Positions 33,779 to 45,327 of a DNA stretch of 64,000 nt are shown here, one piece after another. Both the position numbers and the translations under genes were made by a program. Source of the DNA: Xiphydria camelus (taxonomy: Eukaryota; Arthropoda; Insecta; Hymenoptera; Xiphydriidae); contig OY783193.1 in assembly GCA_963678675.1 (NCBI GenBank), positions 17,620,427-17,684,426 on the forward strand. The letters are read 5' to 3'. Position 1 is the stretch's first letter, and the number at the start of each line of letters is the position of its first letter. Under the pieces are notes generated by a model. It ran no database searches. It saw nothing but the letters and a program-made list of their open reading frames with translations, and was not told the DNA's origin.

Positions 33779-36315
33779 CACGGAGAGAAATTTTCGGTAA
33801 AAATTACCTAAATAGTAGGGTATAAGCGTGTAGCATTCGGTATTTTACGATTAATTTTGTAGAGGCGCTGGTCAGGAATTAACAATCAACCGATATATTT
33901 TGACGAACGTTCCAGAATTTTTACCGTTCCAACTCTACAATTTTACCCGAACAGGAATTTTTATGCCTGCACAATATAGAAAGTATCCCTCCGTTAATAA
34001 ACGTTATCGTATAATAGCAGCAAAAATTATCATTCGGCCCTTAAATTGTAACAAGTTGTGCGCCTTAATTTTTATCATTACGTTACTGCACAATGACCCT
34101 AGAGTAACGGAATTTTTATCTACCCGGGTAGATAGATTCTACCAATGACATCTATAAAGGCGATCACGTGAGCGTCAGTTCGCGTCAGTTCGCGTCAGTT
34201 CGGCCGTTTTCGGCCGATCGTCAGAAGTCGACGCACGTTGTGAGTTGTGGCCATTAGAACCGGTGCGAGTTGTTCCAGAAAAAATAAAGTGCTTAAACTA
34301 ATACATTTATAAAAAAAAACAATTATTTAAAAAGGTGAATTACTGTCTGGTGAAAGCGGCTCTTTTGAGGTAAGTGATTTTATTTAGAATATTTAGAGAT
34401 ATGTGTGTGAGCGTGAGAGCACCCCGAATGTAATTATGTTGATAGACCTAGCCTCCAAAGTTTGTTTTGCATGAAAATAAAAATGAATTAGTTTTTTTTT
34501 TCACGTGAATAATCAACAAATAGTAGAGTGGAATATGACCAAATAAATATTCGTTTTTAATTGATGAATGGCACATTTGGGAAGACCAAACTGACCCCAG
34601 ATGTCAATCGAATCGATTTCTTAAAGTCCATAAAAATTCCAAATTTGTAAAAACTACAAAGATCTATGGGGAAATGTTAGTAGATTTTTTAATCATATTT
34701 TTTGTGCCTGATATACGGAGAAGTCTCACCATTTTTGTCCATTACCAGGAGTATTTGATGGGAAATTCTGGTGATTTCTTTTTCGTTATAAATAAGAAGA
34801 GAAGACTAGAAGAAAAATTAGGGGAAATTCATGCAAAAAAAATTCTATACTGAAATTTCAAGGCACCGTTAGGAGTGGACGCGTTAAGCAAGGGTGATTC
34901 ACGAAGCCAGGTGGAAGCGGGCAGTTTCCCCCATAATGACGTTAAGGCAACGGGGCTTTCCAATGCAGGCCCAGGATGAAGGAGTAAGGGGGTCTTATGC
35001 TCCTCCAGGCAATCGAAGGAAGCCTTTCGATCGACAACCAGCGTGCATATCGGATCGTGATCCGAGTCTCATCGAGGATTGCTTCAGGACTTATCGTGCA
35101 GCCGCGTCGAGTCTACCGCGTCGAATATAGCTTACAATACATAGAGTCTCAGCAGATAAGATTTTCATTGAAAAATTTTAATCTATTTAATTTTGTATGT
35201 CATTTGTTCTTCTGAGCAGAAAAGTGTGAGGAACGATTTGACGGAGAAACCCTAGGGTCTGCGGGCCGTTAACGGAACATCCTCGATAACGCACGGACGA
35301 CCATACCGATCGTCCGACTAACAGGACACCGACGCTACCTGAGAACGCACGGTGATCGGCTTGGAATAAGGGACGAGCCGGGCGTAAGGACGGCTTGGGC
35401 AGCTCGGTGGTCATTCTCTCCTTCGACCATCGCAAGAGCTACTTCGGCGAAGAGCCGAAGTCAAGTCGCAGTCACATTCATCACGTTGTAACTCACAATC
35501 AGTCGCATTCATCAATAAACTGTTCTTTCGGGAAATATTTTCTACAAAAGCTGTCGAATTTTCATTAGTAATGAACGCGTAGCAAGGAAGTTAGAAATAC
35601 TCGTCGTTTGCAGCGATCGTTTACTACCTGGCCGCAATAAACTGCTATTTCTGGCACAGGTAAGCGCGGGTACGTATCCCGATGCCGCGACTTCCTCCGT
35701 GATGCGAATTTTTCGGCACTGCACTGGTACGAAAGACGCGGAACGACGCGACGCTCGATAGCAACGGTCACAAATAAACGCACTTAGCTCAAATATCAGG
35801 AAAAGAATTCAATTCCCGATATTAAACAAGTAATTAGAACAAAATATATGAAAATTTCCATACAATTTTTAATTTAATAATTAATTTTCACTTAATAAGG
35901 TGAAGAAAATTTGCTCACGGATAAATAAAAAATATAAAAACGTAAAATAAAAAGTATCACATTGAACAGTAAATTTATATTCTAATTGGTGGGGAAAAAA
36001 TAATCCTTGAGGTTAGTAATAATTTCAGTACAGGTTAGTATATTTTACCGTACCGGTGCAGCAGTTTCTACCCCGAGAACAGTAAAATCTTTCTCATTGT
36101 TTGACACTTTCAATCTATTTCAGCCATAATTTTCATCTATTCCAACCACATTTTTTATTTGATACAGAGGTCACATTTTACTTTCGAGAACATGAAAAAC
36201 TCTTTGAATGCATGATATTTTTTACCTTACTGACCAAATGCAACACGATTACCGTACTACTTGGGTATTTTTTCCCTGAATTTCAGGCAAATAGTACTGA
36301 CGATTTTTCTCCGTG
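33779..36315 (+). mobile_element. 2.5-kb cacggagagaaat element, copy 1
   Basis: Tips cacggagagaaat and, inverted, cacggagaaaaat; TA duplicated at 33777-33778 and 36316-36317. Nearly the same sequence as 41397-43926. No transposase. The interior looks like a transcription unit: TATA box tataaa at 34153-34158, tandem cgtcagttcg units, a donor gag|gtaagt at 34379/34380, an acceptor ttctgagcag at 35210-35219 and an AATAAA at 35514. The short frames of 34894-35215 and 35187-35435 are not conserved as proteins in any family I know. Confidence 0.8.
34120..34379 (+). promoter_or_regulatory. Candidate Pol II promoter and first exon inside copy 1
   Basis: tataaa at 34153, followed 20-45 bases later by three cgtcagttcg units that contain an initiator-like tcagtt, then cgatcgtcagaagtcgacgc, and a consensus splice donor at 34380. 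The same layout occurs in copy 2 at about 41771. Promoter activity is inferred from signals only. Confidence 0.45.
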
Positions 36316-36626
36316 TACTGGAAACGATGATCGAATCCTTTGGTGAAATATGGATCATCTATCTGTTTGGTTAATCTGACCACCTTTTGGTTAGAATAAC
36401 TAATTATTTGGTTAGAACGACTAAATATTTGGTTCAACTGACCAGTATTTTGATTAAAATATCTAAACGCGTTCAAATAGATATGTTTTGTCATTTTAAT
36501 CTAATTATTTTTCTCAGTATAGTTAAGTACTTTCACGAGCGTAATTTTTGTTACATTGCATGTACGCCGGTTATCGTATTGCGCGATATAATTACAGATT
36601 ATCGCGTGGTGATATATCTCGCTTAA

Positions 36627-37042
36627 CCCTTTTAGAGCCGAGCGAAAACCGTGTGTTTTATACGAAGACAACCGGACGAATTTGACGAATTTACGAAGTT
36701 TAGGAAAAAAGCTCATAAAAACCAAACTAAGAATGATATTTAAAAAATTCAAAATGCAGCTTATTACAGAAGAAAGAGAGAATAATGTAATGTCAATTGT
36801 ATTTCAATATATATTGCAAATCATACGAATAACATAAATATTAAACACAATGAAAGACATATAAACAAGTTCCTCTTCTACAAACAATATTTGCACATAA
36901 CAATAATCATCGTTTGATCATAGTTTTATGTAGGTTACGTAGTGTGAAGTATGAGTATTACATTTTCAATCATTTTTAATAAAATAACTAATATTGGTCC
37001 TGAGCGAACGACGATATATCGTCGTCCGGCACACTAAAAGGG
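36627..37042. mobile_element. TTAA-flanked MITE (cccttttag tips)
   Basis: Left tip cccttttagagccg, right tip ctaaaaggg, TTAA at 36623-36626 and 37043-37046. The undisturbed arm on the right has one TTAA at this place, proving TTAA duplication: piggyBac-type mobilisation. Confidence 0.85.
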
Positions 37043-37088
37043 TTAAAATGGAATGACGACGATAAAATTAAAACGCTTTGAAGTTTAA

Positions 37089-37774
37089 CACTTTCACTGT
37101 GCATGACACCTATAGGCGCCGTAGCGTTTCATACCTAAGTGCGCATGGCACCTTTCGGTGACACTAATTTCTTGCTTCCTAACTCGTTAGTATGAGTTTA
37201 GTATTGATGGTGGGTGCACGTACCATTGTGAACGTGGTGTAAGGAACTCGGGACTTGTAATATTTTCGCCGTCTCGGAAAATATTAGTATTTTTACGGGT
37301 ATAAAATGTAGGAGAGTCTAGCAGGCATCTCAAAACCTAAAAAACGGAGATTAACAAAGTTTTCTCTTTTTTATAATTTTTGTTTGAATTTTTCAATATG
37401 GCATTGCAATATGTTTTTGATTTTCTTACAATTAGAATTTTATTATTTTTTTGATTAGGTATATTTGACTTGATTGTGTGAAAATAAAGTTCCTTTTGTG
37501 AAAGTGGTCTTTTTATTATTGTATATAATTCCTATTTTTCGATAAATTTTATACACATTTTTTTGCGGCACCGATCGGGGCCGATCAGCACCGAGCCGAA
37601 AATTTTTAACCAGGTGTGCATGGCACCTATAGGTGCAGAAATAATTGAAAAAAACACTATATATTTATTTTTCATAAGCTGTACTTGCATTATGATATCA
37701 AATAGAGCAACATTCATGAAAAAAACATTGCCGCTCCTGGGGTGCCCCCTATCTGAAAAGTCGCAGCAAAAGTG
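37089..37774. mobile_element. TTAA-flanked MITE (cactttcactgtgc tips) with repeated atggcacctataggtgc motif
   Basis: TTAA at 37085-37088 and 37775-37778; tips cactttcactgtgc and gcagcaaaagtg. The near-palindromic motif atggcacctataggtgc occurs at 37617 and, diverged, at 37102 and 37143. No coding sequence. The intact opposite arm again shows the empty TTAA site. Confidence 0.85.
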
Positions 37775-38355
37775 TTAACGAGTTTATGGTGTGGAATGAC
37801 GATTCAATATATTGGAATAAACTGAAAGACGGTATTCTGGGAGAACTGTACTGGCTTCCGGGTGCAATGATGATAACCAAAAATATTACCTACTAAATTA
37901 ATAATTCGTTAAATATTAATAATAGAATATTTATAATATTTATAATAGAATAATATTAATTAATAATAGAAATTAATCGTATTATCGAAGCTGAAAGACA
38001 GACCTTAATGTGAATAGAACGCGGCGATGCCGTTGAGAAAAAATATCGCCATAGCAGGAAGAAACGTTACCGTAGCAACCATTTGGTTGGGTGCTTCGAT
38101 AATGCGACTAACTTCTGTACTAATACAAATTATTAATTTAGTAATATTTTTGGCTATCACCATTGCACCCGGAATCCAGTACAGTTCTCCCAAAATACCC
38201 TCTTTCAGTTTATTCCAATATATTGAATCGCCGTTCCACCATAAACCCGTTAAACTTCAAAGCGTTTTAACTTCATCGTCGTTATTCCAATTTAAGCGAG
38301 ATATATCAACACGCGAAAAAATCTGTAATTATATCGCGCAATACGATAACTGATA

Positions 38356-40164
38356 ACTGATAACTGGTGTACATAATCGTCCGCTTAATTGCCTCCCAAA
38401 AAACATCTAAGTACATATAGATCGCGCGTGCAATTGCAAGATGTATTATTATTCCAGGTTTAGCGCGAATGTCGCCGGGCAGCTCGCTCTTCTTTATTAG
38501 ATTCATGTCGGAGCAAGTAAGATGGCGGCAGAAGCTAACGGGAATTCGAAGGTGAATGCTCTGGCAAATTGCGAATTGCGACACACCGACGTGAAGCACA
38601 CGCATATACGAGCGAGCTGCGTGCTGCCGGAGTGCCGAATGGCAGTCGGTTGTGGTATGCTTTACACACTCGCAATTTATGCGTGTCTCTGCTTGCGAAC
38701 AATGATCACGAGTCATCTCATTGATTACGCGCGTCATTACGATATAAGTAAGTACCTACGTATGTCGTATGTTTCGTTCCTGACTGAAAAAGCGTAATAA
38801 GCTGTTATATTTGACTACATTTGATAATCGCGTTGAAAAATTTGTCTTATTTTCTGCTATACGATTAGGGGTTACTTTTCTGAGGTCATCAAGTTTGATG
38901 ATGAATATGAATTCATACTTAAAGAATGAGTTTATGTCATTAGTTCATATTTATATAAAAAAGCAAGACTGGAAAGAGTTATCGTTTACATTTTTTGATT
39001 AATAAATAATTCATATGAAGACCGGGAGTTTATACAGGAAGTTGGCCCCTACTTTCCATTACTTTCTATGGACATGAGGCGCCAGCTTGCCCCGGTCTCC
39101 TCTAACCTCATTGTCAGACGGAACGATAAACTCCATCCGAAATTCTCTTAGAATTTTCTGCATCCACTACCGCAACACTGCTGGTAAGATACAGAAAGTA
39201 AATGAGAATAAGAGAAGAACTTTGATATTGGTCAATATTTATCTCACCATCCATCGTAGTAATCGTTAGAGTAAATACCAGCGCAATTAAACCACGCCCC
39301 GTACGACACTCCTAAATATAACACCTCTCTGTACAGGTTCCGCGCGAGACCTCTCAGGCAAACTTTCTTTCAATATACTGGATTTCCAGATACCGTAAAG
39401 TTGAGCTAAGATTGTATTGACGCAGATTAACGATTCTGCGTAAACTAGTTTGCGTAGGTATATCTGTACCTGCAGCATCGCGGGGAAGGACTTTCTATTC
39501 TCTACTTTCAATCGCGCCTTGCGGGGCGCGGATCAATATCGTGCCATATGTGTATGTGTAACGCGTGCGTCTCTCTGGCGAGTGTCTCTCGTATACACGA
39601 TTATTCACGAGCTCGTATCTTCGCCTCACGCCGCACGAGCCATCCGCTCCAAAGATGGAGTGGATGATTTTTGTGAAAACATTTCCGGAGAGAAAATGGT
39701 GCGGTATACATAATATATTAGGTAAAACGCTTTCCCCACTTCACGCATGGAAAGGCACAAGCGATCGAACCAAAGTAACGCTTCGAGCACAGTGTGACCC
39801 GTAAGGGTAAAATCGTTATGGCGACTTTATGCGATCTTTGAGTCAGATTGAAATACGTATTCGCTCCACGCATGGACCGGTAAATAAAATCATGGAAATA
39901 TGGAACAAACGAAAAGAATTAGCACTACCTAGCGTGAGAAAAACATGGCTCGGAAAAGCGAGACAAGAAAATCAAACGAAGCTTTCACATGGGAATAAAG
40001 CACGCAGCCTCCCGAAGTGGTCCTGTTTATATTGACGGATTCTCCGATGCTACAAAAAGAAAATAATACTAAAATAAGCTACAATTAAAATCATTCAAAA
40101 GGATCTGCGATCATAAAAAATCCACAAGAGCGAGCTATACCAGTCCCAACATTAATTATGGCGT
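38356..40164. other. Unique DNA, no gene supported
   Basis: 38450-38760 and 39290-39800 have more balanced composition and frames of 80-143 codons on both strands, but no domain, signal peptide or splice context is visible. If the E78 transcript starts in this window, these low-repeat blocks are reasonable places to look for a 5' exon or enhancer; that is inference only. Confidence 0.35.
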
Positions 40165-40775
40165 ACATATACAGGGTGTAAATTTACCAAGGGCGACATT
40201 CATTTATTTCCGTTATTTATTATTTTTCGAAAAAAATTGTCGAATGAAAGTTTTTTAATTTCGCAGGAAACGTATTATGCATGTAAGTGATTTTCGATAA
40301 CACGCGTTATTTACAAGATATGAAGGTTACCTGTATTTTTTACAATGGAACTCGACATTTTCGTTCTTATAAAAGTTGCAGAGTTCGTCAAGATGAACAA
40401 AAAAGATATAAGGTGAAAGGCCTATTCATTGAACCGTTTGTGAGATATTGCCATTAACTCGTTTACTCTTAGTTACTCTTATATTTTGAGCGACAATATC
40501 TCACAAACGATTTAACGAATGGACCTTTCACCTTATATCTTTTTTGTTCATCTCGACGAGCTCTACAACTTTTATAAAAACAAAAATGTCGAGATCCATT
40601 CAAAAAAATAAAGGTGACCTTCATATCTTGTAACTTACGCGTGTTACCAAAAACCACTTAAATGCATTATACGTCCCCCTCTCAACACCAGATAACTTTT
40701 ATTCCAAAGATTCTTTCGTAAAATGAAAATTAACGGAAATAAATGATTGTGGCCCTTGGTATGTGTACATATTGT
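40165..40775. mobile_element. Palindromic MITE
   Basis: Arms of about 280 bases: accaagggcgacattcattt at the left pairs with 40700-40760, and agatataaggtgaaaggcc pairs with 40500-40550. The left tip includes acagggtgtaaattt. No coding sequence. Confidence 0.8.
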
Positions 40776-41396
40776 TTACATATGTAACTTTTGACCTGCG
40801 GAGAACAGTCTAATCCAGCCCACCAGGAAAGGAAAGAGATGTACGGGAAACACACTCATTTTTTCTTAGAAATCCAACGAACAAATTTTCGATGCGATCG
40901 CATCTCGCAGAGCCCATCCACTCTTTCCTTCCACTCCATTTTCTTCCCAACCTAGATATCAGATTCACGGTCTTATCTTTAATCTGACAGCGATCAAGAA
41001 TGATAATTCGAACGACGGTAATCTCATGTAAGAGCCAAATGGTAGTTCTCCGCTGTCCCTTCGGGGTCTTCGGGGTATTATAGCTCCTGATCCGCGATAT
41101 TAATGAAGCTCGACTTTGCCACGCTGTAAATTCCCCGTGTCTTCAAACGGGTCGAAGATGGCCGAAGAAGTCATCGGTTTTCAGAAGCGTTTTCCTCTTG
41201 ATACAGAGATAGCAGAGCACTTTGTTTCATAGAAAAGTAATGCTGGTACTATTATCTATCACCACCTGAAACATACCACCATTAACGTGTTGACTGTCAA
41301 CTACAAGACAACTCGAAATTTGCCTTTCTGACTAGGACACCGACTAACAATAAGACTTATCTCGTAGTTGCTTTGCTTGCTATATCTAGCATACTA
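40776..41396. other. Unique DNA
   Basis: Low-repeat sequence of near-balanced composition, no gene recognised. Confidence 0.35.
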
Positions 41397-43926
41397 CACG
41401 GAGAGAAATTTTTGGTAAAAATTACCTAAATAGTAGGGTAAGCGTGTAGCATTCGGTGTTTTACGGTTAATTTTGTAGAGGCGCTGGTCAGGAATTAACA
41501 ATCAACCGATATATTTTGACGAACGTTCCAGAATTTTTACCGTTCCAACTCTACAATTTTACCCGAACAGGAATTTTTATGCCTGCACAATATAGAAAGT
41601 ATCCCTCCGTTAATAAACGTTATCGTATAATAGCAGCAAAAATTATCATTCGGCCCTTAAATTGTAACAAGTTGTGCGCCTTAATTTGTATCATTACGTT
41701 ACTGCACAATTACCCTAGAGTAACGGAATTTTTACCTATCCGGGTAGATAGATTCTACCAATGACATCTATAAAGGCGATCACGTGAGCGTCAGTTCGCG
41801 TTAGCTCGCGTCAGTTCGGCCGTTTTCGGCCGATCGTCAGAAGTCGACGCACGTTGTGAGTTGTGGCCATTAGAACCGGTGCGAGTTGTTCCAGAAAAAA
41901 TAAAGTGCTTAAACTAATACATTTATAAAAAAAAACAATTATTTAAAAAGGTGAATTACTGTCTGGTGAAAGCGGCTTTTGAGGTAAGTGATTTTATTTA
42001 GAATATTTAGAGATATGAGCGTGAGAGCACCCCGAATGTAATTACGTTGATGGACCTAGCCTCCAAAGTTTGTTTTGCATGAAAATAAAAATGAATTAGT
42101 TTTTTTTTCACGTGAATAATCAACAAATAGTAGAGCGGAGTATGACCAAATAAATATTCGTTTTTAATTGACGAATGGCACATTTGGGAAGACCAAACTG
42201 ACCCCAGATGTCAATCGAATCGATTTCTTAAAGTCCATAAAAATTCCAAATTTGTAAAAACTACAAAGATTTATGGGGAAATGTTAGTAGATTTTTTAAT
42301 CATATTTTTTGCCTGATATACGGAGAAGTGTCTCACCATTTCTGTCCATTACCAGGAGTATTTGGTGGGAAATTCTGGTGATTTCTTTTTCGTTATAAAT
42401 AAGAAGAGAAGACTAGAAGAAAAATTAGGGGAAATTCATGCAAAAAAAATTCTATACTGAAATTTCAAGGCACCGTTAGGAGTGGACGCGTCAAGTAAGG
42501 GTGATTCACGAAGCCAGGTGGAAGCGGGCAGTTTCCCCCATAATGACGTCAAGGCAACGGGGCTTTCCAATGAAGGCCCAGGATGAAGGAGTAAGGGGGT
42601 CTTATGCTCCTCCAGGCAATCGAAGGAAGCCTTTCGATCGACAACCAGCGTGCATATCGGATCGTGATCCGAGTCTCATCGAGGATTGCTTCAGGACTCA
42701 TCGTGCAACCGCGTCGAGTCTACCACGTCGAATATAGCTTACAATACATAGAGTCTCAGCAGATAAGATTTTCATTGAAAAATTTTAATCTATTTAATTT
42801 TGTATGTCATTTGTTCTTCTGAGCAGAAAAGTGTGAGGAACGATTTGACGGAGAAAACTTAGGGTCTGCGGGCCGTTAACGGAACATCCTCGATAACGCA
42901 CGGACGACCATACCGATCGTCCGACTAACAGGACACCGACGCTACCTGAGAACGCACGGTGATCGGCTTGGAATAAGGGACGAGCCGGGCGTAAGGACAG
43001 CTTGGGCAGCTTGGTGGTCATTTTCTCCTTCGACCATCGCAAGAGCTACTTCGGCGAAGAGCCGAAGTCAAGTCGCAGTCACATTCATCACGTTGTAACT
43101 CACAATCAGTCGCATTCATCAATAAACTGTTCTTTCGGGAAATATTTTCTACAAAAGCTGTCGAATTTTCATTAGTAATGAACGCGTAGCAAGGAAGTTA
43201 GAAATACTCGTCGTTTGCAGCGATCATTTACTACCTGGCCGCAATAAACTGCTATTTCTGGCACAGGCAAGCGCGGGTACGTACCTACCCCGATACCGCG
43301 ACTTTCTCCGTGATGCGAATTTTTCGGCACTGCACTGGTACGAAAGACGCGGAACGACGCGACGCTCGATAGCAACGGTCACAAATAAACGCACTTAGCT
43401 CAAATGCCAGGAAAAGAATTCAATTTCCGATATTAAACAAGTAATTAGAACAAAATATATGAAAATTTCCATACAATTTTTAATTTAATAATTAATTTTC
43501 ACTTAATAAGGTGAAGAAAATTTGCTCACGGATAAATAAAAAATATAAAAACGTAAAATAAAAAGTATCACATTGAACGGTAAATTTATATTCTAATTGG
43601 TGGGAAAAAAATAATCCTTGAGGTTAGTAATAATTTCAGTACAGGTTAGTATATTTTACCGTACCGGTGCAGCAGTTTCTACCCCGAAAACAGTAAAATC
43701 TTTCTCATTGTTTGACACTTTCAATCTATCGCAGCCATAATTTTCATCTATTCCAACCACATTTTTTATTTGATGCAGAGGTCACATTTTACTTTCGAGA
43801 ACATGAAAAACTCTTCGAATGCATGATATTTTTTACCTTACTGACCAAATGCAACACGATTACCGTACTAGTTGGGTATTTTTTCCCTGAATTTCAGGCA
43901 AATAGTACTGACGATTTCTCTCCGTG
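41397..43926 (+). mobile_element. 2.5-kb cacggagagaaat element, copy 2
   Basis: Same orientation and almost identical to 33779-36315, including TATA box, splice-like signals and AATAAA. TA at 41395-41396 and 43927-43928. Differences are scattered substitutions and short indels, for example near 41985 and 43280. Confidence 0.85.
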
Positions 43927-44263
43927 TAATAATGAATGTATATGATGCACATAGCTGACTGCACCTTTGCTCAGTGACATGTTTAAATATGTCTATACGC
44001 GAATTAACTCGTATTCGGCTTCCGTGAACAACTTTCTGTTGCATGTAAAAACTATGAGATAATTTGTAAGACCTTTTTTCTTTAAAAAATATAATATTTA
44101 AGACATTTTTGGTGATTACCATATAATATAATTGCATTTTTGAATAATATTGTACAATTAAATTGAATTGCATTTTTAGACCAGAATCCTGAAAATTGGT
44201 GTGGCATTCAATATGTTAATTTTCTTTGAAAGAAACGACTCTGCTGTTTCCATTTCATAAATA

Positions 44264-45216
44264 ATTGTAGGGTTGCCGTCCCAAAGGAGGTAAGTGCCAA
44301 AAATTGTAAAAATCACTTTTTCACATAAATGGGTAGTAAGTACCATAGCTGAGTTCCTGTAAAGGGGGCAAGTGTTATCTTTCACTCTGGGTAGTTCTTA
44401 TCTCAATCGAAAAATGGCGTTCGGTGTATATCCACAGTGATTTTCATTGAAAGCGGGATAAGTGCCACCGTATTGCATGATTTAGTGCTATACTCTTGTG
44501 TTTACGTGCAGCTGTATTTTGAGATTAGTTTTGTTAACATTACTATGGGGAGTCTGCATTTATTTCTAACGGTACTGGTACAAAAAAACCTGTTGAAGAA
44601 AAAATAAAAGGAAGGAAGAAAAAATAACAGTCTTTCAAAAGAGTTAATGGTCAAGAGTACCGTAGGTACCTATACAAACAAACAAGTAAATAAAAGGGCA
44701 AAACTATAGAAGACGCTAGGAAAATTGAGTTAACATGTAAGTAATCCGGTTCTAAACAAAATATCAGCTCAGAAAAGACAAAATCTTCGCTCTATGCTTC
44801 CTTTTCTAGAGGATAATCGAGAAGCTAAAAATTGTTATAAAGACCTACTGGCTTAACTGTATCATATAATAATTAAATATATGTTTTGTTATAAATAAAG
44901 ATATTAGCATAAAATTACAATGACAAACGGCACTTATCTCTTATATATCTATCTGGTACTTAGGCCTCTTACTACTGACGTAATGTGTGGCACTTACCCC
45001 TTTTCTAAAAATGGTTCGGTATTTTTCCACGCATACAAGTATTTTTGAAAATTATTTGTAGTGGCACTTAAATGTAACCTTCTTTACACTTCATAAAGAG
45101 AATAAAAGTGCAAAAATACTTTTTCTGAAAGAGTTATACTTTTAATTTAGATTAATGTAATTATCTTTAATATACGATTTTGGCACTTACCTCCTTTGGG
45201 ACGGCAACCCTACAAT
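44264..45216. mobile_element. Element with attgtagggttgccgtccca termini and repeated ggcacttacc words
   Basis: Tips identical over more than 35 bases (attgtagggttgccgtccca, then aaggaggtaagtgcc). The word ggcacttacc or its complement returns at about 44330, 44365, 44460, 44930, 44990, 45062 and 45180 with small changes. No transposase gene. Same architecture as 22013-23185. Confidence 0.75.
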
Positions 45217-45221
45217 CGTCA

Positions 45222-45327
45222 GTGGTGGTACGATTTAGGTGGTGATGCAATATAATCAACTCTTCTCTACATTAAGGAAAGGTTGGCTATATTGTACCAC
45301 CACTTACCATAAATCGTACCAATACTG
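45222..45327. mobile_element. Small hairpin MITE
   Basis: cagtggtggtacgattta at the left and taaatcgtaccaatactg at the right form an imperfect inverted repeat; 106 bases. Confidence 0.55.

Larger units (their letters stand above)
33744..36517. mobile_element. MITE with ctgagaaaaataactt tips, split by another element
   Basis: Left piece 33744-33776, right piece 36318-36517; tips ctgagaaaaataactta and taattatttttctcag, with TATA on both sides. The rejoined pieces match the uninterrupted relative at 50632-50886 (ggttagaataactaa repeats in both). The 2.5-kb element at 33779-36315 is inserted with TA duplication. Confidence 0.8.
36560..38355. mobile_element. TIR element with two TTAA insertions in its left arm
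   Basis: Left arm words gttatcgtattgcgcgatat and gatatatctcgc pair with 38290-38350. After removing 36627-37042 and 37089-37774, the left arm matches the right arm continuously up to 37890 against 38150. The centre (37890-38150) is AT-rich. No transposase seen. Confidence 0.75.

Noticed and set aside
38306..38797. Host exon on either strand (frames of 143 and 91 codons)
   Set aside because: No domain, no matched splice signals and no compositional support; left as unique DNA.
33779..43926. The two 2.5-kb direct repeats as the LTRs of one retrotransposon
   Set aside because: Each has its own TA duplication and inverted tips, and copy 1 splits a MITE whose halves lie on both sides; between them there is no gag-pol sequence.
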